This document shows positions 12,213 to 22,603 of a stretch of DNA of 64,000 nucleotides, piece by piece. Under the pieces are notes generated by a model. The model saw nothing but the letters and a program-made list of their open reading frames with translations. It did not search any database and was not told the DNA's origin. How positions within the stretch are numbered: position 1 is the stretch's first letter; each line of letters starts with the position of its first letter. A program made the translations under genes and the position numbers. Origin of the DNA: Krasilnikovozyma curviuscula (taxonomy: Eukaryota > Basidiomycota > Tremellomycetes > Cystofilobasidiales > Mrakiaceae); NCBI GenBank assembly GCA_014825775.1, contig MVAQ01000003.1, positions 124,001 to 188,000 on the forward strand, given 5' to 3'.

Positions 12213-15051
12213 TCAAGCACCAATCTTGTCTTCGACGTGAGAGATGTCCATCTTGTCATCCTTCTCAGACTCGAGGTATGGAATAGCCGCAGATGGAGAA
12301 GTCGAATATTGGGCCGAGAGGAGCTGCGTGATGTCGTACTTGCCGAACTCTCTGGTTGGGATCTTGGCTTCGAACCTGTGTTTCGTAGGAAGAAATCAAG
12401 CGCGTGAGTAACTAAACTCGCCCGCGAAGACCGTTACTTACATTAAGTCGAGTTCTTCCAAAGAGCGTCCTTTGAGCTCTGGAACCCAGAAGTATACCCA
12501 TACACCTGAAATGAAGGAGAAACACATCCAGATATAGCCAATTTTTCCTGAAAGAAGCGTGAAATGTAGCGCACGCACAAAAGAAAAACACGTCAGGAAC
12601 GCTCAAACGACGGCAACTCGTGTTACACTCACCTCCCAGGTTGCCATACTGAGCATTTTGGATGTACGGGGTAATCAAGCCAACTATGAGCCCCACACTG
12701 ATCCGATCGAGGAAGAACGAGAACCAAATTCGATAAGTTCATGATAGCGCTTGTATAAGCCTCTCACACTAGTCCTGGAAGACCAGGCTAGATTATAGAT
12801 GAAAGATAGACTTACACAAATCCACTCCATGCAGCGAGAGCTAACGTTTTCTCTCTCAGTGGGTTGGAAGAAACTTCACCTGATTGCAAGAAGAGTAGAC
12901 AACCGGAGGTCAGCGGTGTCTCGCCACAAAGGAGGTAGCTTCCCAGAGAAGTACGAACTGGAGATTGTCCAAGGCATAGGAGCTGTAAAATCAGAGAGGT
13001 AGGAGGAAATGATCCGGGCGTTTGTTCAGTCATCAGACTGTGAAAAGACCGTGCTGCGCCATTTCTAGAAGGAGGACTTACACCAAGAAACACAGAAAAT
13101 GACAACCCAGATGAAGATGGCAGCAATCATAAGGTTTGCAAGGGCTCCTTTAGGGCTTGGCTAAAGGTAGAATAAGTGGTCAGTTCATTGGAAAGTTTCC
13201 AAACAAGACGCGACTTACTTGAGCAGTGGTAACAGCGCCAACGGTAGCCATGCAAATCGTCATAACAGTCGACCCAGTAAGAAGAAGTACACGTCGACCG
13301 AATTTATCAGCTGGAGGGTTAGACAAAAAAAAAAAACACAAAAAGAGGGGGAAGAAGATATCAGCGAGAGTCGTGTGAGCGCATTGCTTTGAGACCGGTA
13401 TCTTCCTGTCCAAATCTCTATTTCCTGCAGCTCTAAAGTTCCCATTCACTGGCAGTATGTCCTGAGCCACTTGTAGGCAATGTATGAATGACTTACGCAG
13501 GTAAAGACCAGCCAAGGAAGAGAAGAACTGAAACGGGTAAACAGAAGGATTCAGACGCCGGGAACGGTTACTGAGGGCTGTATAACATAACCTACCAGAA
13601 CGGCATATAGGATCACTAAGATCTGGTAAACGTTGGATATTCCGATCTGGATGAAGAGTAGTACCAAATAGTTCGACAGGAAAGAGATTCCTTGAGCTTG
13701 TTGCAGCCTGAGAGCGGAGGTTAATGACGCAAAGGAGACAAAGCGAGTCATCAAATTTTAAGAAATAAATAAAGCGGAAAAGAGTGAGAAAGCTCCGTGG
13801 TCAGTTCAGAGGCTGGATGAAGAGATATGATGTGCGACTGACGACTGGAGACCGATAGCAATCAGCGTTCTTCTTCTGTTGGCTCCTTTGAACAGCTCAA
13901 ACCACGAGACTCCAGCATGGAGACGTCTCTGTCTCTCGAAATCATCCCTGATCTCTTCGATCTCTAGCGCAACCGAGGCATCATCTCCGTTCCTTAATGA
14001 CCTCATAGCTCGAGTTGCTTCCTCCAGCTTTCCTTGAGAGACCAGCCATCTTGGAGATTCGGGAATAAAAGCGATTCCGGCAAGAATCAAGACAGGTGCG
14101 AGGCCCTGAAGCAAAACTGGTGTCAAGTAGTTCCACTTATCCATTCTGAAAATGACGAAGTACACCGCGACACCTCCCACAACATATCCCAAGTTTCTGT
14201 TTTTGAGGAGGGATCAGAAGAGCTGAATAATTTGAAAAAAAAAAAGTTGAGGAGAAGCCCAGGTGACTTACTGGATGATCGAATAAAAACTGAGCATTGC
14301 ACCTCTACCTGATGCTGGCGAAACCTCAGAGAGATATGAGCCAACAACGGAAGCGGCGATACCAGCTGAGATGCTGAGGACGATCTTTCCTCCGACGAGC
14401 TGCCAATAGCTCTTGTTGATAGCGCAGGTAGCTTGGATAATCATGCCGATGAGACCTGGCACAACACGGTGAGGAATAGTCAGCTTATAGTTCTCGAAGT
14501 CCGTACATCTAATACCTACCAACGATGGACAGAACAACAAAGCATACTTTTCTTCCGTATTTGTCGTTAATGAACGGCGCAATCATACAACCTGTAGGGG
14601 GGAAGTGAACAGTTAGCTTGGCGGTTCGCATAGCACTTCGGACCCGGGACAGAGAGACGACTCACCAATGATGATTCCCAGCGTTCCCATGGTTGTACCA
14701 ATCGACTGCTCATTGGTAGTGAGTGATTTAGCTCCTGCTTCACCAGAGCCAAATTCTTCGTTGAAATATCTGCGGCAGCAATCGGTCGGCGTTGAGACTT
14801 AGGTGTCATTTTCTGGTGGTGGCTTGAAGCTGCCAGCTACCAAAGTGATAGAACTCACGTTGCACCCAAGATCAGACCCCACCATGCGGTATCGAGGGCG
14901 AAGCAGACTGCTCCAAGGGACCTGTGGGCAGGAAGGGGGAGAGTCACGGAAAGTCGACAGTGGAGCACAGTGTATTTGGGACTTACGAAAAGAGACAGCA
15001 GAATACAACTCGGGCATTCAAGTCTCGAAAGATATTGTTTGATTTTTTCAT
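12213..15051 (-). CDS. MFS sugar porter, tandem copy A
   Basis: Fifteen exons join in phase to 525 residues (in gene order: 14987-15051, 14859-14921, 14666-14769, 14520-14591, 14272-14455, 13843-14196, 13596-13707, 13497-13527, 13219-13310, 13082-13160, 12959-12982, 12816-12879, 12633-12697, 12442-12547, 12213-12375). Sugar-porter motifs are present: DKYGRK after helix 2, IPESPRWLVSQG before the central loop, DKFGRR after helix 8, and VPELKGRSLEELDLM after helix 12. The ELKGRSLEELD ending resembles alpha-glucoside/maltose-permease-like members more than hexose carriers, but no substrate can be assigned. It sits next to a close paralogue in the same orientation, 1.1 kb upstream, with nearly the same exon structure. 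The intron after 12959 uses the unusual donor GTTCGT. Confidence 0.9.
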
Positions 15052-16195
15052 GATGAGATAGCTTGAAGCTCAAATGGAGGACTTGGAGAAGAAGGGGAAC
15101 TTGAGAAGGATGTTGTTTGCGGGGAAGCTGAGTAGAAGCGATCCCCTCCTTTATTTCTATTGTAAATTCACAAACAGGCGATTTACTGGGGATATTGGAG
15201 CCCCTCGGTGGATTTGGGAGACCGCTGCAAGATTTGTGGGAACCCCTTGGAGAGGTTTGTTTTCAGGAGCGTGAGCAAAGAGAGCTCTCAATTCTTCCGA
15301 CGGGTCGTCCCATAGACCCTAAAGGAGACAGGAACAAACTGTTTGAAGATTGAGAAAGCGCCTCTTGGCCTTTTAGGGGAAGGTCTAGACGTTTTGGTTC
15401 CACTCTTCATCTTATCACGGTCACGGGACGCAGCAGTGGGCCGCCTTGGCTTTGCTCACCGGAGAAAAAGGTGCTGTTTTCAGAGTAACTCACCGACATG
15501 GTGTGAGTCTCAACTGTTCAGAAAATCAAGTTCTTAAAGCAACGGTAGGATGTTGTTCTGATATTTCTGATATTTGCCGAAAAGTAGCGCGAACAGGAAA
15601 CATTCATACATCCAACGCCAAGGCAGTAGCGACGTGATTCATCTACAGATTTACAAGTATCGACGTGAAGAGATGAGGTGTGTTTATGTAGATAGTTTAA
15701 CAAAGATCGGCAGAAAAACAAAAATATTGACGGGTCGGCCAGCATCCGTATCTCGAAAGGAAGCGGGACCCAGTCCATACCTTCTTGTTGTGACTTTTTC
15801 GCCGATATCACCTTCTCTTGTTCTTCGCGCTTCTGTTCTTGGTAGCAACTTTTCCAGCAGAAGCCCTTTTCTTCATTTCGTGAACTACACTGAGTAGGAT
15901 ATTGAGAACGTAGAGCTCCTTTGAGATGGAGGCGACGATGGTTTGGATGAATTAAAACTCTGTTTGAGGAAGCAGACATGCCAGAGCGTTGACAGGCAGG
16001 GGCCCCAGGTTAGATAAACCTTCATCATTGTTTAATGGTTTTAGCCTAGTGCTCAAATTCTTGCTCAAGAATCTCAAATTGAAGAACCCAGACTTGAATA
16101 TTTCACAGCCATGCACCTTGCGTTACCCACTGACACACATACAGATTAACAGAGAAATAGATACTCCAACATCACCAGATGAGTTTATAGGATGA
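15052..16195. other. intergenic between tandem sugar porters
   Basis: Holds the promoter of sugar porter A and the 3' UTR of sugar porter B. The part nearest copy A carries an element shared with the copy B promoter, listed separately. An ATG-initiated open frame of 153 codons lies on the minus strand (15518-15979); it has no recognised domain and I do not call it a gene. Confidence 0.45.
15175..15265 (-). promoter_or_regulatory. shared upstream element of sugar porter A
   Basis: About 125-215 bp upstream of the copy A start. On the plus strand it reads gatttactgggg, then ggagcccctcggtgg, then ccccttggagaggtttgtt. The same ordered blocks occur at the same distance upstream of copy B (19271-19375), although most of the surrounding promoter has diverged. 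On the gene strand the core is CCACCGAGGGGC. This is a candidate transcription-factor site; the factor is unknown. Confidence 0.6.
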
Positions 16196-19143
16196 TCAAG
16201 CACCAATTTTGTCTTCGAGGTGAGCAACCTCCGATTTATCTTCCTTGTCGATGCTGTATGCAACGGCTCCAGTTGCAGAATTGGATCCATGGGCGGGCAA
16301 GAGCTGGGTGATATCATACGTGCCAAACTGAAGAGTTGGGACTCTCGCTTCAAACCTACAGTGTAGAGAGAGAAATAATAATACCGTGAGTGAGCAGGCA
16401 GCAACAAGCGCGAGAGCCACAGGTACAACGCGACATACATCAAATCAAGTTCTTCCAAGGAGCGGCCCTTGAGCTCTGGAACCCAGAAGTACACCCAAAT
16501 TCCGGAGACGAAGGAGAAACTCATCCAAATGTAGCCAATTTTGCCTATAGCGCCGATAGACACGGAATGGACGCGTCAAAAAGGCAACGGATGAACGAAT
16601 CAACCTCAGAAGGCTTACCTCCGAGATTTCCATAGCCGGTATCCTGAAAGAGAATTGAAGAATCATCATCAGTATCCGGAAGAATGTCGACATTGGTTAG
16701 GCACACGAAGAAAATCATGCTGTGACATAGAAGGAAACCACCGGTGTTCGAATCGGTAGCGATAGAAGAAATCCTCACCTGAATATATGGGGTAACAATT
16801 CCTACAATGAGTCCGACACTAGGTGGAAGTGAAAGGAAGGCGAAAGGAAGTGAGCTCCGGGGATCAAAGTCTGGTCGAAATTCGGTAGGAATTTGAAAGA
16901 GGCGCGAGCACACAAAGCCATGCGCTATCGCGCCATTCTTATCGTCACCGACGATAATCAACTATGTACTCACACGAAGCCACTCCATGCACCTAGAGCT
17001 AAGGTCTTTTCACGCAGTGGGTTGGAGGAAACTTCGAGCGAGTGCAGCAAGAGAGATGTAGTTTCGGTCAGCTGTCAATTACTCATTGAAACTTAGTCCT
17101 TTACCGAGCTCACCTTCTGAAGACACAGTCCATGGCATTGGACCTATGTTAATACACCAGAAATGAGGTAGAAGATAGTCACGTTGTGTCAGTGACAGTC
17201 GCTCTGAAGTTACAGCGTGCCAAACACGAAGGTGCGGAGACAGCACTTACTCCAGGAGACACAGAACATCAAGACCCAGATGAAGATGGCGGCAATCATG
17301 AGATTTGCAAGAGCTCCTTTAGGGCTTGGCTAAGGACAGAATAAGCGGTCAATCAGCTGAAAAGTGTCTAAACAAGACGCAACTTACTTGAGCAGTTGTA
17401 ACACCGCCAACAGTCGCCATGCAGATGGTCATGACAATAGAGCCAGTGAGGAGAAGTGTGCGACGGCCAACTTTGTCCGCTGTTTTGTGTTGACAACAGC
17501 AAAAAGGCGTTCAGCAAGGTTAAGTACTTATAGTAAGAAAAAGCTGTAGCAGTAGAAAACTCACGTAAGTAAACGCCGGTGATTGAGGCAACGAACTAAG
17601 TTTAGAGGGGAACTGCACGTTAGCAAGTGCAGAGCGGCCTGAGCAATCACCATTAGAGAAATAGATACTCACCATGACCACGTAGAGGATGATAAGGATC
17701 AAATATGTGTTGGATATTCCGATCTGGATAAAGAGTAGCACCAAATAATTCGACAGGAAACTGACACCTTGGGCTTGCTGGAGCCTGAGGCGGTTGATAA
17801 GATAGAGGATGCAAAGGAAGAAATAGAGGTCGTCACCAAGTTTAAGAAGATTGGTGCACGCGTGCGAAACAGCAAGAGATCCATGTTCAGTGCAGGGCTG
17901 AATCAAGAAAAATGAAGTGCGACTTACGATTGGAGACCGATAGCGATCAAAGTTCTTCGCAGATTAGCCCCTCTGAAAAGCTCGACCCAAGCGACGCCAT
18001 CATGAAGTTGTTTTTGTTTTTCGAAATCCTCTCTGATTTCTTCAATTTCGAGAGCAACAGCCGCATCGTCGCCCCTCCTAAGGGATCGCATCGCTTTAGT
18101 TGCTTGTTCAATACGGCCTTGAGAGACGAGCCACCGCGGAGATTCTGGGATGAAAGCAATGCCAGCAAGCATTAAGACTGGTGCAAGCCCTTGAAGCATG
18201 ACAGGAGTGAGATAATTCCATTTATCTTGCCTATAAATGACAAAGTATACAGAGATTCCTGTGATAAACAGGCTTTTAGTAAAAGGCGCTGGACATGGTG
18301 ATTACTTTGCTTGTACCTACCTCCAATGACGTAACCAAAGTTTCTAATGTGACAAAAATCGGTGGGAGAAGGTGTCAGATGTGAAGCTTGATGTAAGTGG
18401 GGAAATTCAGAAACAACTTACTGGATAATGGAGTAGAAACTCAACATGGCACCTCTACCTGAGGCGGGAGCAACTTCGGAGAGATAGGAACCAACGACTG
18501 AAGCGGCAATACCGGCAGAAATACTGAGGACGATCTTTCCTCCGACGAGTTGCCAGAAGTGCTTCGAAATGGAGGAAGTAGCTTGAATGATCATACCGAT
18601 GAGACCAATGATCGCCAGGACCACGAAGCAAAATTTTCTTCCATACTTGTCATTGATGAAAGGTGCAACCATACAACCTAGAAGGTGAGCGGTTAGCGGC
18701 TTTGTTCAAATAGGATGCAATATGCTCAAATGGCGTCGGATTAAGAAGGAACTTGACGACTCACCGATGATGATTCCCAACGTTCCCAAGGTTGTACCAG
18801 TAGATTGTTCACTGGTAGTGAGCTCTCTGGAGCCTACAGCTCCTTCACCAAATTCTTCATTGAAAAACCTAGAAGCGACGATGTCCCGCTATCAATGATG
18901 ACCTGCGCGCGCAGCAACACAAAATGATGAGAAGACTCACGTTGAACCAAGAAGGAGACCCCACCAAGAAGTATCAAGAGCAAAGCATACTGCTCCTAGA
19001 GACCTGTAAGTAGAGCGCAACAAGAAGAGTCAGTGCCGGTGCTACAAATCAGACAGAAGTAGGACCGGTGCAACTTACGAGAAGAGACAACAGAGAACAA
19101 GTCGAGGTGTCAAGTCTCTGAAGATTTCGCTTGACTTTCCCAT
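16196..19143 (-). CDS. MFS sugar porter, tandem copy B
   Basis: A close paralogue of the gene at 12213-15051, in the same orientation. It starts MGKSSEIFRDL and ends with the same EDKIGA tail. Porter motifs are NDKYGRK, IPESPRWLVSQGR, DKVGRR and VPELKGRSLEELDLM. Most introns are at the same codons as in copy A. Copy B lacks A's intron in the VVL-I-GLIGM helix and has two of its own, after NFGYVIGG and after VTPYIQ, giving one exon more. The central loops differ (for example EKQKQLHDGVAW versus ERQRRLHAGVSW) and so do the C-terminal tails. The pattern indicates tandem duplication followed by intron gain or loss and divergence. It is a plasma-membrane sugar:H+ symporter by family; the sugar is not known. 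Confidence 0.9.
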
Positions 19144-19270
19144 AACTGATACTGATTGGGGCTCAAAGAAAAAGCTGGAGTGTTGTGTGGGACCAGGTGC
19201 GGGAGGATGAGGTTTGTGGGGAACTTGGCAGGAACGACCTCATTATCTATATTTCAAAGCAAATCTTCTG

Positions 19271-19375
19271 GCAGGGGATTTACTGAGGAACGCTGGAGCC
19301 CCTCGGTGGTTTGCTACGGAGTCTGCAAAGCTCGTGGTGCACCTCGGTGCCCCTTGGAGGTTTGTTTGTTTACCT
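19271..19375 (-). promoter_or_regulatory. shared upstream element of sugar porter B
   Basis: About 128-232 bp upstream of the copy B start. It contains ggatttactgagg, ggagcccctcggtgg and ccccttggaggtttgtt in the same order and spacing as the element upstream of copy A. The exact 12-mer gcccctcggtgg is at 19298-19309 here and at 15200-15211 upstream of A. A looser repeat (gcacctcggtgc) lies just beyond it. Confidence 0.6.
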
Positions 19376-19534
19376 GGGGAGCCAGACATCGGTCACAGAC
19401 TACTAAAAAAGGTTGATTCACACATCAGATACCCTCAGTATAACTGCGCAGTGTCTATTAAAAGGACTAACGGAAACCAACTTCCAGCCAATTCTATCCG
19501 AGCCGTTCAAAAAAAAAACCCCGTCTGTTGAAAA

Positions 19535-19546
19535 CCACCGAGGGGC
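19535..19546 (+). promoter_or_regulatory. inverted copy of the sugar-porter promoter core
   Basis: ccaccgaggggc is the exact reverse complement of the 12-mer shared by the two sugar-porter promoters. It lies about 390 bp upstream of copy B and is followed directly by an E-box-like cacgtg. Confidence 0.5.
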
Positions 19547-19703
19547 ACGTGCAGCGACTATCGGGTGGCCTACATCGACGTTCAATTCTAAGTTTGCTGC
19601 TCAGATGAGTTTGTTCTACACTTAAATAATTGTGATATACACCGACATAACAAGAACTCAATGCATAGAACTACCCTTAGACGTACCAGCCAGGACGTAC
19701 AGA

Positions 19704-22067
19704 CTACATCTCTACGTATTCAAAGTTTCCCACCAAAGCGATGAGACTGGGAAGTCTGCCAGGGGTAGGTGAAAGCACCGTGAACTTTTTTCGGACGGTA
19801 TCGATAGAAGTGCTAGATCAAAAAAAGAAAACAACCGGTCGGTCAATGATCCACGTCTTCTGGAATCGCTGTGTTTTCCAATGGGGAACTCACATCACAA
19901 CAAAACCGCATATTTCCCTAGTAGAGACCTTTTCGCCGACTTCCTTCTCATCTACCGTCTCTCCTACCGTCGTCGTCGGTTCAGTCACCTTCTTGGTTGA
20001 ACTGTCCTCGTCGGCACTTGCCTTCTTGGGGACACGCACGAGAGCCAGTAAAACGTTGAGGAGTCTTGATTCTTGTACTGGACCAGAAGGATCGACGTGT
20101 ATGAGTTGCGTTTCAGAGAGCACCCGTGCTGCACCGATCGGAAGAGCTGAGGAAGGAGCCATCGATTCTGTTCCAAACACCTGTCAGCGCCTATCAAAAT
20201 CAGCTTGACTCGGCGTTCACTCACCTTCACCCACTCGATAAATCTTCAATGTGTCAAAACTCAACACGCTTGAGTGAGGACTCAGTGCGAACGGCGTCAT
20301 GGCGGTTTGTCCATCGAGTGACTTCAACCACGGTGGGGATGCTGGGTCGCCGTAAAAGTATGATCGGATCTGAAGAGCTTGCGCCCTGGAGCGATAAGCG
20401 GCATCGAGCTCGACAATCTGGAACGAGCAACAAGGTACATAAGAATGTTATTTGTACTGAATGATGACCACAAGCGTAAGGGGGGACTTACCCCTCCTGA
20501 CTTCGGTAGCTTCACCACTTTAACTTTACTGTCAGGTCCTCCGAACATTCTCTGCATCTCTACATTTAGCTTTTCATGACCCAAGATGAGGAGAACGTTG
20601 ACTGCGAGTGTTGACCGTAATTGCAGTACAGTGAAGAGGATCATGCACAAGGTGAGACAGGGGAGATAGACGAGTGAGCTAAAGGATCAAGCAAGGGAGA
20701 TAATAAAGCTGGCTGACTTTTGAAAGTGTCAATTATTTTTTTGACGTAAGAGTACTTTGCCCTTTTATCTTCCGACGATGAACCGAGAGTTGGATTTGTC
20801 AAAGCTCCAGGGGTATCGATCAACAATCCAGCAGCACTCGCTACAATACATCACAAACAAGAAAACGAGATCAGAACCCATCGAGTGACAATTGAAAATA
20901 GGAAACCGATCAAGGCATAATTACTCACCTTTCAAATCCCACTTCCTCCTCTGTTCCCACACTTCGCCGATCTCGTCTATCAGCGAATCCCAGAGTTTTC
21001 CTTTCCCTGGTTTCCCAACATTTGAGTCTCCGAACCACCATTCCACTGGTACTAGCGCTGAGTTTAAGGATGGTGTTGGGCCAACTGGAGCTGGTGAACC
21101 AAAGGTGTGCGCTGGTGAGGTTGTGGTGGTGGGATGCGGATGAGGTGTAAGTGTTAGCGCGCCTGGTGGTGAGTGAAGACCCTAAGTGAGTTTGAAACAA
21201 GTCAGAGAAGAGAGCGAAAAGTAAAACAGGTTGTTTGGTAGGAGACGAAGTGGAGCGGTTGTCTATCTTGCGAGTGGAAAGGGAACATTGGGATGCTCGA
21301 CCATTGGCACAATGTAACTGTAGGTGACATAATAAGGGAAATTAAGAACGAATCGGGAAAGACATACTTCAGATGGGTCAAGGTTCAATACCACAGGTCT
21401 CCAACTCATGGCGCTCGTTCTCGCACACCAATTGGTAAGAGTCTTGATGGCGGTTGTTTTCCCAGAGCCTTCTGGTCCAAGAATCATTACTCTTGGCGAA
21501 TCGTCTTCTGGAGCAGCCCAAGCGAATGGAGCGTCTGTGTCGGATGCCGATAGTTTCTGTCGTTTATTTGAGGAAGACGAGGCATTCGACGCAGGCTGAG
21601 TGAGAGACCAGCGATAAGAACGGATTCGCATTGCCTCCAATGCTAAATGGAGATTGGAAAGCTGATGGACATTCGTTTCTTCAGATGCGTATTCAGACTG
21701 AGGGTTGCCTGCAATGTAAAGGGGAGAAAAACAAAAGGTAAGCGTTGATGTATAAGAGCAAGTATGAAAATTTGGACTCATCTCTAGTTGACACCCATCC
21801 CAAGTAAACAAAGCAGCTTTGCATTCGGATACGAAGTGATACCATCTATTAGGGGCCATTTCAGAACCGAAGATTTCAGCATTTCCGCTGACGAGCTGTA
21901 AAAATGGTCGACAAAGTGAATTAGCAAGTCTAGTGAAGAAACCAAAATAGAAAAGAATAGGAGTCTGCTGCAACACTCACTCTGATAGCTATGGCTTCGC
22001 CTTGGTCCAGCTCGAACCTGTATTCTTCTTGGGCTTCCAGAGACCATGGTCGCGGTGATTCTGCCAT
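19704..22067 (-). CDS. CLP1: mRNA 3'-end processing factor / polynucleotide kinase Clp1
   Basis: Nine exons (21981-22067, 21778-21895, 21368-21708, 20929-21181, 20718-20840, 20492-20601, 20225-20417, 19894-20167, 19704-19812) give 535 residues in phase to the stop. The N-terminal domain shows the Clp1 pattern VSGNAEIFGSEMAPNRWYHF followed by FTWDGCQLEM. The P-loop is GPEGSGKTT, followed by VVLNLDPSEG and the PPGALTLTP region. Central motifs include LLIDTPGAL and NVLLILGHEKLNVEM. The C-terminal domain ends TVLSPTPGRLPS and LVGNFEYVEM. Clp1 is a subunit of cleavage factor IA and bridges it to CPSF in pre-mRNA 3'-end formation; it acts in the nucleus. One intron (21709-21777, 69 nt) has a weak donor GTCCAA, is a multiple of three and has no stop. 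The gene is head to head with AVL9. Confidence 0.93.
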
Positions 22068-22603
22068 CCGTGCTCAACGTATGCTCTGTATCTCCAATGT
22101 CCCACCGCAGAAGCCAAAGAATTATACTGTGATAGAGCACTTAGACCCCTTGATCAAAAGTAGTTGGATTGAGGGAAATGTTGTCTGAAACTGCTGACGC
22201 TGCTGCTCCGTAACTGCCAACTCCATTTTACGTCTGATTTATCAAGATTTTCCAGAACACGGCGAAGATATACCTTGAAGACTGAATCCCAGAGTGCCTC
22301 CTGTGCTTGTCAAGGTGAGCTTATTTATCTGCCTATTTTCTGCAGGCATTGGTCTGCAGAAGTAGCGACTGCTTGATCTTCCCCCTATGCCTCTGCCTTC
22401 AGAGTGTATGCAGCTTCTGTTGCTGCTACCAGCTCGTGTACAGGTCACTGACACTTAGTTTTGAAGTCTTTGAGCTGCTGCTCTTCCATCTGGCTTAATC
22501 TCGCACAGGCACCATTTATTCCCGTCGAATTTGGCGAGTTCGAAGACCTGCCTTGCCTTCTCTGAATCCTCCAAAGGCTCTCAGCTCTTAGAAGTGTGTC
22601 ATC
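22068..22603. promoter_or_regulatory. bidirectional promoter region CLP1/AVL9
   Basis: The 536 bp between the divergent ATGs of CLP1 and AVL9 must carry both promoters and both leaders. No TATA box or other specific motif was recognised. Confidence 0.45.

Larger units (their letters stand above)
19144..19703. other. intergenic, promoter of sugar porter B and CLP1 3' side
   Basis: Contains the copy B promoter with the shared element, and an additional inverted copy of its core. The rightmost part is the CLP1 3' UTR. No gene recognised. Confidence 0.5.

Noticed and set aside
12880..12982. Donor GTACTT at 12954 in sugar porter A
   Set aside because: It leads to an in-frame stop after the next acceptor. 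The GTTCGT donor four bases upstream restores SSEVSSNPLREK, identical to copy B at this place.
15518..15979. ATG-initiated open frame of 153 codons on the minus strand between the tandem sugar porters
   Set aside because: No recognisable domain and no splice partner. It overlaps the 3' flank and promoter space, where frames of this length can arise by chance. It would need transcript support.
22068..22603. Possible tRNA or small RNA in the CLP1/AVL9 intergenic region and elsewhere
   Set aside because: I looked for A-box/B-box (ggttcgaatcc-like) pairs and stem structure while reading; the few ttcgaatc matches (for example near 16750) lie inside introns without a cloverleaf.
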